Of a stretch of 64,000 nucleotides of DNA, positions 38,301-53,429 are shown piece after piece. The position numbers and the translations under genes were made by a program. Each line of letters begins with the position of its first letter. Position 1 is the first letter of the stretch. Below the pieces are notes generated by a model. The model did no database searches. It saw only the letters and a program-made list of their open reading frames with translations, and was not told the DNA's origin. Origin of the DNA: a virus; the IMG/VR virus record IMGVR_UViG_3300033999_000083, positions 29,402 through 93,401 of that record; one strand, 5' to 3'.

Positions 38301-41300
38301 GAATCTCTAAATTTGGATCTCCATTACCTTCAATAATATTTATAATCTTTCCACTAGGCATAGGAAGTTGCATTAATGCATTTAACTGATCTACTGTAGA
38401 GTATGAACTAAGATTAGTCCATAAATCAGTTCTACCATTATTCAAGAATCCATGTCCTAATATATAAGCCTTATCCACATCAAAGTCAGAACCTTGTAGA
38501 AATATCTGGTGTACACTCACATATACATCATTTGTATTACCTTTTATATATCCAACATTACGCATAGGCATAAATGATTGCATAGATTGAGAAGGAATAC
38601 GAGAAGCTACTACATCATGAGATTTTTCCCAAGAAGCATATATAGAATTAGCTAATCTATTTAAAATTAATTCTTTATTACTAGAAAATCAATTTTTATC
38701 TGTAACATCTATTCCAGCTAAGCTAATACCATTATATTTAGAAAATATGTTAGATATGTTAAAGTATATATTTACAAGATCTAAAGAATCATCATTTTTT
38801 ATATTTTTTATTTCCTGCTCTGACATATCTGCCATCTCTAATTTACTAACCCTATTATTATAATAGGCTGATGTAATATTACCATTGTTTAGTGGAACAA
38901 TAGCTTTTATATCTGTAAAAGATTTTATAAGTTTTTCTACAGCATTAAAAGCATTTCTTCTAAGAATATTTTTACCTTTCTTATCAGTATATCCTACTTT
39001 ATATTCTATTATTTCTTTTCCATTCTCTAGTATTACTCTTGTATTCTTATAATCTACTAAGTCGTATAGTCTATCCCCAACCTCGTTATATCTAGAATAC
39101 AGTTCATAGTCAACATCTGAGTTTTTCTTTATATTTACACTATTAAAACCAGATAATTCTGTAACAAATCTTATGTATATAGGATTACTAACATCACTAG
39201 TTACAATTTTTATATCGGCTTCAGTGTCATCAATATCATATAATATATCAAATTTATTTTTAAAGTATTTAGGCCCCTCTTTTTTTATCCTATACAAACT
39301 ATCATTATCATCTCTATTAAAAGTAGATTTATAGATGTCTGGCATCATTATTTCAGCAGGTCTAAATTTTAGATCAACTATTTTATTAGCATTATTTTGA
39401 TAATAAGGTAATACATCTTGTAATATATCATCTAATACATTATCATTCTTAAAATATTCTGATACATTATCTGTTTCTTTAAGTTCTTTCATTATTAAAC
39501 CGTGATCTAATAGCTGAAGATCTCTCTGGTACCAAGCTCTTAAAAACTTAACTATATCCTCATTGCCAATATAATTTTTTATATTATTGATAATAATTTT
39601 ATCCTTATCATTTAATATATTTTCTGTATATTTATATAATAAAGCTAAAGGTTGAATATCAAAAGTATTTTTAGGTACATTAATAAAAGTTTCAGAATTA
39701 CTTACTAAATCAAAAAATGGTTGAACTTCTTTAAAAGTATGCAAAGTTGGTTTTAAGTCTCTAGGTTTAGATAAAACTCTATATACAGTAGATGGCCCAT
39801 TTTCTTTAAAAGAATAATATTTAGCTGGAGTATCTAATGTAATTACTTCTCCATCTATTCTTATAGTATCACCTAATTCTATATATCTAGAATCTAACAA
39901 AACATCTTGTAAATTTTTATTGATAAAATCATTTACAATAGCTTCATTAGATTGTCTAGGTACTTTTTCTACAATCCTATCACCATAAGTATTTTTTAAC
40001 CAATTCAATCTTTGTTCTGTATCAACTGAAAGTTCTATACCTCCTATTACTACTGTATCATATAAGTTAATACTATTTGCAGGTACTTTTTCATTATCTG
40101 TCGGAATTGATAAGGCTTCTTTAATAATATCTTCTTGAGTAATAGTTGTCCATTTGTTTCCATCAAATACATCATAAAGTTGTATCATACCATGAGATGG
40201 TATCAATACTCCACCTATTCCAGGATAATTTCTAGATATAAAGTCATTATTTAGAGTTGTTATTATCTCTCTTACATATAAATTATAAAAATTTTGGTTA
40301 CTAAATGGTACAGGCACTCCATTATCTAGTAAAGCATTTATAAGATCTTTAGTTACTTCATCTCTATCAGATTTTTGTATGCTTCTAATGAATTTTGCAC
40401 TTAACATATTATATAATGCTTCTTTATCAACATTATCTACTTTCATATGTTTTAAGTACTTATCCATAGACTTAGCTATGACATTAGCTATGTCTCTATA
40501 GGCTTCATCAGCTATATCAGCTGTAAAGCCTCCTTGTGATAAAGCTGAAATAACTTGAGATACTTCTCTAATTTCAGATTGATCAGCTTCATGAGAAGCA
40601 TCCAACTGAGGCCCCATAAATCTACTATTATAAGTAGAATATAGTAACGAATCCCAACTCTTTCATCTAGAAGCACTATTAACTCCAGTAGCTCCAGCTT
40701 TTAATGCAGACACATTAGAAAGTATATGAATCATTTTAGTTTTTAAAATACCATTATTAGTATTTATAACTATATCATATAACCTTTCATTAGATTCTTC
40801 ATTAAAATTTCCATTTACATCTATTGAGTATTGTGCACCTATATGATTTCATATATCATATAAAGTATCTATATATTCTTTAGTGTCTATAGAGCCAGTA
40901 TATATAATTTGTCCATCCTTTTCTATTCCTTTAGAATAATTTATACTTATATAATTACCATCAGCATCATTATTTATTTTTATAGAATTTACTCTAAGTC
41001 TAACACCATTTCTTATTATATAATAATTAGCTAAACTCCCAGAATTGTATGTTAATCTTATATCACCTATAGGAATATTTAACATTTTATATTTCATTTG
41101 TAAAAGATTGATGTCAGAATTTCCAGATGCTAGTATTTTAGCATTAGTTATTACTGATTCTGCATCTTTTTTAATTGTAACACCATAGGGAGTTACAAAG
41201 GTAGCAAACTGTTTTTTAGTTCCAGAATAACCTTTTCCAGGAAAAGACTCATCAACCATCTTACTATATACATAATCTAAAAAAGAAGAACCATCATGTG

Positions 41301-44300
41301 AATCTGCTCCAATTTTTTTATACCCAGAAGTTGTATATATATTAGATTTATAATCCTCTATTGCAGCAACATTAATCTTATCTGGAACACCTCTTTTAGA
41401 GTTTCTAATAGGGGATTCTATAGATGCGGTATAAGTAACATTTCTTTTACCTAGTGGGATCATCCTTTTAGACATTTCTAAAAAATAGTTATCCCAATAG
41501 TTTTTATCATTACTTCCAAATCTAAAGAATATATTGCTTTTGTGAGGATGCATATACTCTCCTTTTACTCCTATATATAAGTATTCATTTCTAAATAAAG
41601 AATTTAACCAAAGCCATTTCTTTACAAATGGGTTTAATTTATTATTTATAAGTAAAGAGTTATATTCATAAGTAGATTTATTGTTATTCTCTACTTTAAA
41701 ATCCTCTCTATTTATATTTAATAATCTTAAATAATCGTCAACTTCTCCATTATTTATATGTAAAGAGTTTGGGTTAGAAAACTTAGAAAATTTAGTTATG
41801 AAAGAACTTTCAGTTCTAGGAACAAACATATTATAAAACAACCCATCTTTAGAACTATCTGAAAATATTAGATAATTATCTAAGATAAGATTATTTAAAA
41901 AAGTTCCATTAGAATATTTAGAATAGTGAAGTTCTTGCATTAACAAATTTGGTCTCTTATCTGGAGATATGTCAGTTAGTCTATCATTTATACTTGATAT
42001 ACTGTTAACTTTAAGAATATCATTTATGTTTTTTACATTATCTTCTAATTTATTATTAGTTTTTCAGTTGAGATCTATATTGTTTTTAATACCTAATATA
42101 TCAAATATATTTTTATAATCCGAAAATATACTATCTAATAAATCAGAATAGTAAGAAAATGATTGTACTCTTACAGTTTCTAATATAGTGTCAATAGACT
42201 CAGATATTACAGGCTTACCATTATCAGTCAGTTTAAAATTACCATTTATTATCTTAGCTAGTATAGTAGTTTTATCTGAATAATTTCCTAATATTACAGA
42301 AAATTTTCCAGAGTTGTTTAGACTTTTTAAAAAATCATAATTAAAATCAGATATAAACTGTTCTTCTGGAGTAAGCTTAGAATAGTCTTTTGCTCTACCC
42401 TTTCTAACTACTTCTAGTTTAGTTAAGGTTCCAAGAATAGCTGGACTGTCTTTCAATAACAAACTTTTAAAAAATACATTTGGATTTTCTCTTTCATATT
42501 GTCTTCTTAAGTCAAATAACTGTGTGTCCTTGTATGTAAGATTTCCTATTTTAAAAGAAGGTATTGTATCACCATTTGCTGTATTAGCATTCATTACTAC
42601 TTTTACAGTAAATTTGTCTATGAAAGAGTTTTTTAAAGCTATAAATAATGGATTTTTTACTGTATTAGATAAGTATTCTCCTACAGTTGAATCTAGTCTT
42701 ACAGATCTATCATTGGATAATGCTACAGCTTCTCTAAATGTATCAGAATTAAAATCAGCTTTAAGGTTTAACATTAGTTCCTTAAACATACTTTTGAATT
42801 CTACTCCATTTACAGGATCCCCATTTTTGTTATGTATAGAAATATCTTTAACAGTATTAATTAAAGATTGTTTAGACATTGCTATACCTGTCTTGGAAGT
42901 TATATATTTATTTAATTTATTGTAGTCTATTTCACCAGATTCTATAGAATGTAGTACGTTATCTATTGCATCTAGATTTTTTGGAAACAGAGCTTCAAAG
43001 TCATCAGATATATTATAAAAATCTTTATCTGCATAATGCATCTTTAATGTAGAGAATACAGTACTCTGAACTCTAGTTGAGTTAAAATCTTGATTATACA
43101 TTTCTTGTATACTATACTTTCCCCTAGCATCATAAGATGAATAAGCAGCTCCATAATTATTATTAATAGCTTGTGCTATATAACCTAATATAGAGTTTCC
43201 AGAGTTAGCTTCTTTCTTAGCTATATTATACTCTGAATTATTTATAAATTTATCAATAGACAGTATTTTATCATATATAGAATCAAAATGTCTGACCAGT
43301 TCTTGTATTGAACCAGACTCTCTATTTATAGCCCTGCCGATATTTTCTAAATATCATTTTAACTTTTCTACTGGATTAGTATTAAAATAATCAAAATTAG
43401 TATTATGGTTTTTTAATTTATTACCTTCTAGTAATTCAAATTCAGATACTTTAGCAGCTATTAAATATAAGTCATTTACTTCAAGATATTCCTTAGTTTT
43501 AACACCTTGTTTATTATATAAAGGTATAATACTTACAACATTTCTAGTAAATTCATCTGTTCTATCTTCAGAACTTTCTGCTTGATGATTATCATTCCTT
43601 CAATATGGTGTAGTTATTGGATCAAATTTTAAATAATATTTCAAATTTTCTCCAAACCCAGAATCTAATAGATTAAACTTATTTAAATTTACTTTAAAGA
43701 AATTCTTAAATTTTGTACTTATAACAGTATCAAAATTAGAAAGTAAAATCATGTTATAGTATGCTTCTAGTATAGGCTTATTAGCATCACTTACTGATAG
43801 ATTCGGTATTTTCTTATTAGTATATGATTTTATAATAGGTATTTCTGGATTATTGAAAAAATAATCATTAATAATAGTCATTATATTTACATAACTATCA
43901 TAATTTGCTATTCCTTCTTCATTATATAAAGGAAGAACATCTCCATGATATAAATTTTTACTAATTAAAAACTTTTGAATTTTATTAAATAAGTCACTTT
44001 TTATTCTAGTAAAATTATTATTTAACTGTTCATCATTTACTGCATAGGTATCATCATTGTTTTTACCTAATACACCATCTCCTATTACAACTCTCTTAAC
44101 ATAGCCATCAAATTCTACTTTCGCAGCTGGAATGCCATGAAATAAATCGTCTATAGAATACGATCTAACATCTCTTAATATATTAGAATAATGAAGTATA
44201 GACCTGTCAGATGACAAGTCTATATCTTCACCAAATATATCTTTTAGTTTTGTAATTATTGGAACATTATCAGATACTTCTTTAAAGCTAAAAGTCTTTC

Positions 44301-44421
44301 TTCCAAGTTCTTCTGCTATATACTCTTCTAAATCTAAAAATGTAGGATTATCAGCGTCAAGGAGGTAGTTGTCCATAGCCTCGATGATACGTTTCTGAAT
44401 TTTATTACTACAGGTATGCAT
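35356..44421 (-). CDS. Giant protein, 3021 aa, with single-chain RNA polymerase active site (TGA=Trp)
   Basis: Assembled from eight or more in-frame stretches joined by TGA (43600, 42064, 40849, 38689, 37735, 36259, 35812, 35452 and several within gaps) and ended by TAA 35356. At residues 1979-1984 VHQIFLQGSDFDVDKAYIL carries the DxDxD catalytic motif of double-psi beta-barrel RNA polymerases. The preceding RIPSQSMQSFMPMRNVGYI also fits the crAss-like/phi14:2-type virion RNA polymerase. Such enzymes are packaged and transcribe early genes after injection. The other domains (residues 1-1900 and 2100-3021) are not recognised. The start at 44421 overlaps the upstream TAA (TAATG). Confidence 0.85.
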
Positions 44422-47400
44422 TATTTACATTGATTAATATCGTTTATTAATTTATTTAAAGAATTTCTAAAATTAGAATTCTTTATTTTCTCTCTAACTT
44501 CTTTAGGTAATTTAGAAATTTCTCCATAAAAAGCTTTAATAATATCTATTGAAGTTGGTAAATCACCATCTTCTACATAACCACCACCAAACTCTGCTAA
44601 TGATATTAAAAAGTCTCTGATAGCTTCATATCCAGTTTTAGGAACTCCAAGTATATTTGAACCTGTTGATATGGTATTAACTAAAGTAATTATAGCATCA
44701 TTTATTCTATCAAAAGCCTCATCTTTTCTATTAAATATACTAGCTCCATCCAAAAGTCCAGGCACTATATCTATGTTAAAATTAGTAAAAGGTTTTATAA
44801 TATTACCATTTACATCTTTAATTTCTATATCTGATATATTTATGATATTATGTTGATCTAATACAGATTCTTCTGGTTTAATTTCTTCTACTATATCTAG
44901 AACTGGTTCAGATCTGTTTTCATCTATAATAGTAGGATTACTATTTATTACAGAATTAAAATCTAATAAAAGTCTTGGCCCTTCTGGAGTAGTTGTTATA
45001 AAGAATTTATCAGAAAAATATTTAGAACTAAATCCATGTTCTCCACTTATATATTCATTAGCTATAACATTAGAATTCTCATCCAGACTTATAGGAATAT
45101 TATAATAGAAACCCCAAGTCTTTATAGGATAAAATAATCTTTCAATATTGTTCTTAAGTTCTTTTAACCCTTCAGACTCAAAATCCATATCTCTATCTAT
45201 AATATAACCAGATTTTATTAATTCAAAGATTCTCTTTTTAAAAGATTGATCTATTATGTCAGCATATGCAAATAAATTATAAAAGTTCCAATGTCACCCA
45301 GTATAACCTTTTCTAATCTGTTTGATAACAGAATCCTTTATTTCTTTAGATTCAGCTTTTGGATTATTACTTATGGTATCTTTTACTATTTTTATAACAT
45401 CTTTTAGTTTTTCTCCAGTAACAGTAGATTCTTTGAAATTATTTATAAGATCTAATATAGATTTATTACCTTGATAAATATCATTAGTATTCTCAAAATT
45501 AATCTCTCTAGATAATAAGTCTATTAATTTAATATTATCCCCATTTATATCAATATCAGTTTGCACTCACTTTATTAACATATCTAGTATTTGAGAAGGA
45601 TTTAAAACTGTCTCAAATCTAGCATTTAATTCCTTACTTGGAGTATAAACACCATGAGGATTATTTTTATAAAATTGAGTTAACTCTGTGTTAGCATCTT
45701 TCTTTAGATTAAGTATTTCATCAATAAGCTCATTTAGACTTCTTGATTTAGATCCTATCGGCATTAACTTAGCCTGACTATTTTCATTAGAACCATTTAA
45801 ATCAGAATCAAAGGATATTATTATATGTGGCTTGTTTTTTAATATATTAAATAGTTTTCCTAATTCTTCATCAGATCTTTTTTCTCCAAAGGTGTACTTA
45901 TTTACATAATTTTTGAAATCATCTATATTTCCAGGAAATATTTTTATAGTACTATATTTTAATCCTGGTATTTTATCAGATAAAGTATCTAATGTGTAGA
46001 TAGATTTATTATCTAAATCTTTGGTTACTAATCTAGTACTAGTAATTGGTTGAAAACTGCTAATATCTATATTATTAAGTTTTTTAAATCCTTTAAAATC
46101 TAATGGTATGTCATGTTCTAGCTTATCATAAAAATCATTTATTTTAGATTCTAATGTAGAAACATCCCCATCGACTTGTTTTAAACCTTCTGAAAGTAAA
46201 GTATCTTTAGTAGGAAAATTTGCCAAAGTTATAAAATGGCTCTTATCACCTATAGATATTTTTGCTACTAAATTTATGAATAAATCAGTGTTCTTTAAAT
46301 ATAAACTAGAATCTCCTTCATATTTAGCATAAGGGTCATGATATTCTTCATTATATCTTTGGACTACAGTCATATATTCTACATTTATATTAGTAGGGTT
46401 ATTAAAGTTTCCCGCAAATATATGACTTAAGTAATCCTTATAGTCGGTAGATTTTATTGGTCTTTTATTTAATATATTATACTTAAGAGATACTCATTGA
46501 TTTACTATATTTTTTGCTTTATCTTTAGAAGTTACATTCTTTAATCCATTTAAGTCAAAATTAGGCATTTCTTTATCTACAGTTATTTTTGAGGGTTTCC
46601 CATCTTCTATAGATAATTTAGCTCCAGGACTATTATAAAATGAATGAAGCATTATTTTAAAGTCATTAGCTTTAATTTTCCCACTCATTATTTTAAGACT
46701 TTTGTTATCCTCTGGAGTATCTAAATATAAATTTGGATTAGCAACTGCACCAAAATCAATATCTGTACTAGGGGTTGTTGTAGTAATTCCTGATATCCAT
46801 TTAAAATCTTCTAACTGACTATCAATATTTTTTAACAACTCATCTAAATCCTGCAATCTTTTCTTTTTAAGATCTTCTATTAAAGTAGGGGTTAATGGAT
46901 CATAATCTATATAATATAAAGATTTATCTGCATTCGTAATACTTAATACATCATTTAATTTATTATCTGGATCTATTATAATACTAGCAGACCTACTTCT
47001 AGATGCAAAAGTATATAATGCTCTTAGATTTTCTTTAAGCTTATCATATTTCAATATATCTTCTGTACCAAAAATCATGTAGTCAACTTCACTACCTTGA
47101 ACATTATTAGCACTAAATATTGTAATGTCATCCTTAGAAAGCCCGACTTTATCCAAACTACTTAATAACTCTTCATCGATATCTCCAGTAGAAGTTATAA
47201 CTCCAATTGTAACAGTTTTATTATTCTTTTTGCCATTCTTATACTCTCTTGCAATAACAGAAAGTGGATTTAAATCTCTATAAGAATGAGCTATATAAGT
47301 ACCTTTAAAAGAATTATTATCTAAATAGTATTTAAGTCCAGTTACTACATTTACATCACTAAGCATAGACCTAACCATAGCATTAGCAGTTGCTACATCT

Positions 47401-50400
47401 GCAATATCAGAAGTTATATTGTCTGCTTTAGATGCCAAATTAAGAAGTAAATCATTATTTACTCTTTGTTGATCGTTACTAGCTCTTACAGATGTTAATA
47501 GTACAGGAGTAAATATTGCATTTATTCCTTCTATATTGAAATTTATATATTGATTTAAATGTTTAACTTTATAACCTAGCTGATTTTGATCTCCAAGACC
47601 AACAACTTTCATAAAATTGCTATTACTCTTTTTAGAAACTTGAGATATAGCATGTAACAGTTGTAATTCTGGATTAGAAAAGTGAGTTACCTCATCTATT
47701 ATTAATAAATTTGGAGCTTTACTTAAGTCTATTTTATCATATATATCTTCTGGAAGATTAAAAAATAGAGCATCATTTACTATACTAAATAGTTCAGATC
47801 TATCTTCACCTTTTTGATGTTGTTCCCAAGTATAGGTTTTAACACTGTCAAGATTTCTTATACTATCTTGAATTCTATCATATAACTTTTCTACCTCACT
47901 TCCAAACTGTGAAAATAATTGTTTCTTATTAAAACTAGCATAATATAATCCTTCGTTGCCTGTTACATCAATTATTGCTTTAGTAAGATTATCAGTTTGT
48001 AGTTGACTGGGAGCACTTAACCATATTGTTGATTTTGGATTAGAATCTTTTATATCATTTATAACAGAACCCATAATAGCTGTAGTTTTTCCAGAACCAG
48101 CAGACCCTAATACTATAGTAATTGAACTAGTATCATCTTTTAAAGCATTTTTCTTTACATTAAAGGTTTCTGCAAATAGATCTGGATTAACTATAGAAGC
48201 ATAAGTTTCTTTTGCAACTAACTCCTGCATATAAAACGGTGCTTTACCCTCTCTTTCAAGATTCTTCCTTCTTCTTGTTCAGTAGCTAGAAGATTTAGCT
48301 GCTAAAGTAGTAGCTAAATAGTTTATTAAATCCATTTGAACTACATCTGCTGAAGTCATATCTTTGGTTATATTAGACCTTTCTCCAACTACAGCTCCTT
48401 CAAAATTTCTTATTAAAACTCTAAAAGCATCTATTTTTCTATTTTTATTATGCTCATATACAGCATCTTCTATATCTAATAACTTAGCACTTGATTTCTT
48501 ATTTGAACTTAAGGCATTTTGTATAGCTTCTAAAGGTATGAATTCATTACCTATCTCACTTTTTATAATAGTATCCCAAGTACTTAGTAGAACATTATCC
48601 ATTTTTCTACCTATTTCTTCCTGTTCTACAGCAGTTCTCTTCCTATTAAAAGTGGCTAATCCAGATATAAAATCTAATCTTATTATAAGACGATCTATAT
48701 CATTAATCATAGACTGTCCTTCATCAGATGATATAGTTCTTAAATCAAGAACATCATCTTTTATTCCAGATTTTTCGGCATATTTTTTTCTTAAAGTTAT
48801 AAATCCTAGCAACTCTCCATTAACATCTGATTGGCTAGCAGCCATTATATTTACTTTTAATAACTCAAGCATCTGTATAGCTTGTCTAACATCTTGTTCT
48901 CTTATATCATCAGATATAAAATTAGAAGCACCAGAAGCTGCATTATAAGAAGTTTCTTCTCTTTGAAGTATATCTAAAATAGTTAATGGTTTTTTACCAG
49001 AATCCAAAGATATAAAATATTTTCTTAAAAAATCATATAAAGGATTAGAAATAAAATTATTAGTATTCTTTTCGTATTTGGACAGTATTTCATAGTTATT
49101 TATAGCATTACCTACAGAATTCTTATTTAAACCTGAACTAATGTTTAAAATAACAGAAGAAGCATACGCATCTGGGTCATCAAAATTCTCTAATACTTTT
49201 CTTAATAATGGCCAATCTTCTCCGAATTCATTTTTAAACTTTTCAGAATAGTAGTTAAAATCTTCCTCATCCATATATCTACCTTCTTCTTTGAAGAAAT
49301 CAGGAATAGATGAGAAATCTCCAGAATAAAATGCATCGTATGTCTGTAACAAATCAGCTAAAGTCATAAGATACAAACCCTCATAAGGTTCATAATCACC
49401 CAAAGATTCATCACTAAAGAATACATCTGGAGATAAAGAACTTATTCTATCTACTATAGTGTCAATGTTGTTAATAATATTTATAAAATCATCATTACCT
49501 AAATTATCACCATTTTTAAAGAGTTTGTTTTTAGCTACAAGTAAATCATTATTAACTATATTCTTAGCCTCATTAAACAACTCTCTATCTAAAATTCCAG
49601 AATCTAGTGCTCTTATTATAGTACTAAAAGCTACATTCTGTAATTTCATAATATCTGGAGTATATAAATTAAGATTTTTTGATAATTCTTCATTTATATT
49701 TGATAACTTATTAAGTAAATCCTCATATTTAGGATTACCTAAAATAGCTTTAGATTCCAAAATATGTTCATTAGTAATACTTAAAATATTTTTTAAAGTA
49801 TCTTTATCATACTCACCAGATTCTATTTTTTCTAGTTCTTCATTTATATCACTATATTTGAGACTTATTTGGTCTAGAATACCAATATTTTTTAATCTGT
49901 TAAAGATATTTATTAAATCACTTCTACTATAATCATCAAAATTTTCTTTTACTTCTCCAACTTCATCTTTTATTATATCATCTACAGTTTTTTCATATAA
50001 AGCACTGTTTTGTTTTAATACAGTATAATTTTCTAATATAGAATCTACTTTAGATAATTTAGATTCATTAGGTTCATTTTCTGTAAATAATTCTGGAAAT
50101 CTGGATTCTACTTCTGTTATGATTTTATTTTTAGCTTTTTCTTTTTCCTCTTCGTAAGCAGCAGGATTTTCAGCATAAGTTAAACCTACACTAAATATAG
50201 ATTTTTTTAATGAATCTATAACTTGATAATCTTCTTCAGTTTTATTTTCTTTGCTTTCTAATCTATTAATAGTATTTATAATATCAGCATTCCTATTATC
50301 AATTATGCTATTATAAGTATCTATTAAAAATCTAGTATCTAGAGCTTGAGATGGTTGTCTAGCAACAATTTCATTTATTATATTTTCAGCATTTTCTCTG

Positions 50401-53400
50401 TTAGATACTCCATTTTCATCTACTTCTGACAGATATTTATCATCTATATCAGAAGTATTTTTAACTATATTACCCTCATTATCTATACCATAATCAACTC
50501 TTTTTATCATTGAGTTATTAAGAAATTCATCAAATATATTAGTTTTATAGACATCCCATGCTCCTACTTTAGTAGTTCCTCTTGATTCTAGATTATTCAT
50601 CACATCTATAAAATGAGTAAACCATTTTTGCTTTTCTTGAGGATTAGAGTTATGAAATAGATAAGCTGTTTTAGCTAAATCGATTACATCTTTATATACT
50701 TTACTCCTTTCTACAGAATATCCAGTATCATGATATTGAGCTATTATTGGATTTATTAGTTTTTCATTATTTAAGAAAGCATTTGTAGCAGTTTTTAACT
50801 TACTCTTAATATCAGTTGAGTCTATATAATCTTGTCATTCTTTATTAACTGATTCTTTAGTTACTATGCCAGTTTCTGGTAATTCATCATAACTTTTCTT
50901 ATAAACTGCTTTTGTATATGTGTCTCTATCGAAAGATCCATATTTAGATATTATAGGTTTATCAAGTAACATAAGCAATTGGTTAAAATACTCCATGCCT
51001 AGCTTACCTTCCAATATGTCATTAACTCTACTAGAATATCCTTTAAGTTCTTCTCTCTTAAGTTTTATTTGCTCTTTATTATTTTCTGGATCTTTCTCAA
51101 GATTCATTATTTCTGCTTTTAGTGGAGCTATTTTAACAGCTGTATTCTTTAGGTCATCAAGAACTAAAGCTTCTATACCAAATGGTTTATCATCTGATTT
51201 AAGCTCTTCAAATCTGTCTAATATAACTTTAGTACGTATAGCTTTATCAATTATTTGTTCATCGGTAAGATTTAATCCTTCAGAATTTAAAACAGTATCT
51301 AACTGATCAACCATACCTATAACTAGGTTAGCTACGGCATCAGCTTGAGATACACTCTCTTTTGGTTTAAATTCACCATCCTCTGTAACGTATGATAAGA
51401 AATCATTAGTAAGTTTTTTACTTTCTTTTCTAATCATATCTTTAAGTTCTTCCTTATGACCTCCAGCTATAAGTTCAATTAATTCTTTTTTAGTTTCATT
51501 ACTTACAGATTTATTATCATTGGATAATCAAGGATTAATTTTAAATCTCTCCAATTCAAACAATCCTCCACCTAAAACACCTCCAATGAAGTTAGCTAGG
51601 TATTCTTGTAAGAATTCTCCACTAGTATATTTTTCAGCTATCCTTAAATTTCCTCTTTCTTTAGTCAATCCTAGATAACCCATAACATCTATTATACCTT
51701 GAGTAGCATCCTGAACCATTTGCTCAGTAACCTCTTCTGCACCTTCAATCATAGCATTTCTAAACATTGCTTCTCCTAGTACTGAAGGGCCAGTAAACAT
51801 ATTGTCTAAATTCCTTTTGAATTTAGTAGATAGCTCTGCAAGTTTAGTTCTCTTTGCTGCTATACTTAATCCTGAATTTTTAAGTATATCATCTGTCTGT
51901 TCAAGATATGGTTTTATAGCTTTATTCATTAAAGCATTATTTACTCCAATAGAATAGCCTGTAGTCTTATCCAAGAACCAATCACCCATTCTATTATTCA
52001 TCATAATACCATATTGACCAGCAGCTGTTAATAAAGATGCAAATCCAGCAGTTCTTCTATCATATCCAGAATCTATAGCTTGCCCATACACATTACCTGT
52101 TGAGGTTAATGCCATATATCCAAGACTTAAAGCCTTTGCAAACTGGGACTGCTTTCTATATATTTCCTGTAATTCAGGTAAATCTTGTACTGCATTTCTT
52201 ATAGCTTCCTTAGCATCAATACCATATTTTGTAGATGCTTCATAAGCTTTTCTAGACATAAGATTCTGTAATTCAGCAGTTCTTTTATCTAAAAGTTTAT
52301 CAGGCTTCATTAATAACCTAGATAAACTAGCCATAGCTCTCTGTTCATAAATCTGAGAGAATACACTAGTTACCATATCAGACATTTGCTCTAGATTTCA
52401 GAAACTTCTAGAAGCTTCTTCAGATTTACTACTTTGATTAAATTTAGCCAACCATCCTTCAGCTTTGGTAACTGGATCTGTAAATATGCTTTCTTCATCA
52501 CCGATTAATAATCCTTCTAAAGATTTATAAAAGGTAGGAAGTACAGAAGCTAGACTAACAGCTGCTCTTGTCCCAGCATACCAAGTATTTAGTCCTGGTA
52601 TGAGTAAAGGAGCTACTTCTGCAACAGCTTTAGCAGCTACTTTTCCTACAGATTTAGTTCTTCCATCTGAATCCAGAAAATCAAATTTATTAAACACACT
52701 TCCATCAGTTGTTAAAATATCAGTAGGACTAACAACTTGTTTTCCATACACCTCTCTATCTCCAAGAGTTTCTAAGTATAGATTTCCATCTGGATCAAAT
52801 TTTCAATCACCTTTTTTATGATTTACAGTATTTCCAGTTATAGGATCAGTATGTACACCATCTTCATCCCATTGGGCATATACTAAAGTTTCACCAAAAA
52901 ATTTATCAAATATATTTTTCTTATTAGCAGAATCTAGCCATTCACCAGTTCTGGTATCTAATATCTTTCCAGATTGAGCTATTTCTGTTGGACTTAAAGG
53001 ATTGTCTGTAACTGAGTTTACCCAATCTCTACTATATAACTGTTTAAATGGATTTATGTCTTCAGAAAATTCAATTTTTACATCCCAAACTTTAGCTTCT
53101 TTTGGCCTAGTTACACTAAATGGATTATATTTAACATCGTCCAGATTCTTTATAGCTTCTTCATTAGATATCTGATTATAATTAAATAAAGCTTTATTAT
53201 AAGCTGCATTAAAAGCTGCTTCATCAAATTTACCATCTGGTCTAGTAAACTGTGCTTTTATTACAGATTTATCCCTATATGCGTCTCTATCTAATAACCT
53301 TGTATTTAGAGGATTTACATTATTATTTAAAAAATCATATGTAGTAGCATTAGGATTTTTAATAGTAGCTAAAAACATATCATTTACTATTCCAGACTTA

Positions 53401-53429
53401 GTCTCTATTTTAGGCAAATTATCATTCAT
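44421..53429 (-). CDS. Giant protein, 3002 aa, with embedded SF1 helicase domain (TGA=Trp)
   Basis: One frame from 53429 to TAA 44421, read through TGA at 52803, 52398, 51528, 50835, 48279, 46494, 45567 and 45294. Residues 262-300 hold a hydrophobic stretch (APLLIPGLNTWYAGTRAAVSL region). Residues 1775-1783 GSAGSGKTT (Walker A), about 1912 LLIIDEVTHF (Walker B), VVGLGDQNQLGY (motif III) and, near the end of the domain, NNVQGSEVDYMIFG and FASRSRSASIII (motifs V/VI) define an SF1 helicase of the RecD/Dda kind. The flanking 1,700 and 900 residues are unknown. It is probably packaged with the RNA polymerase, which follows directly. Confidence 0.85.

Noticed and set aside
48364-49932. Long + strand open frames (48364-48948, 49459-49932) and similar ones at 33754, 34483, 42524, 50920 and 57130
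   Set aside because: Opposite-strand shadows of the giant genes: Ser/Leu/Phe-rich, no motifs, and the - strand frame in each place is far longer.
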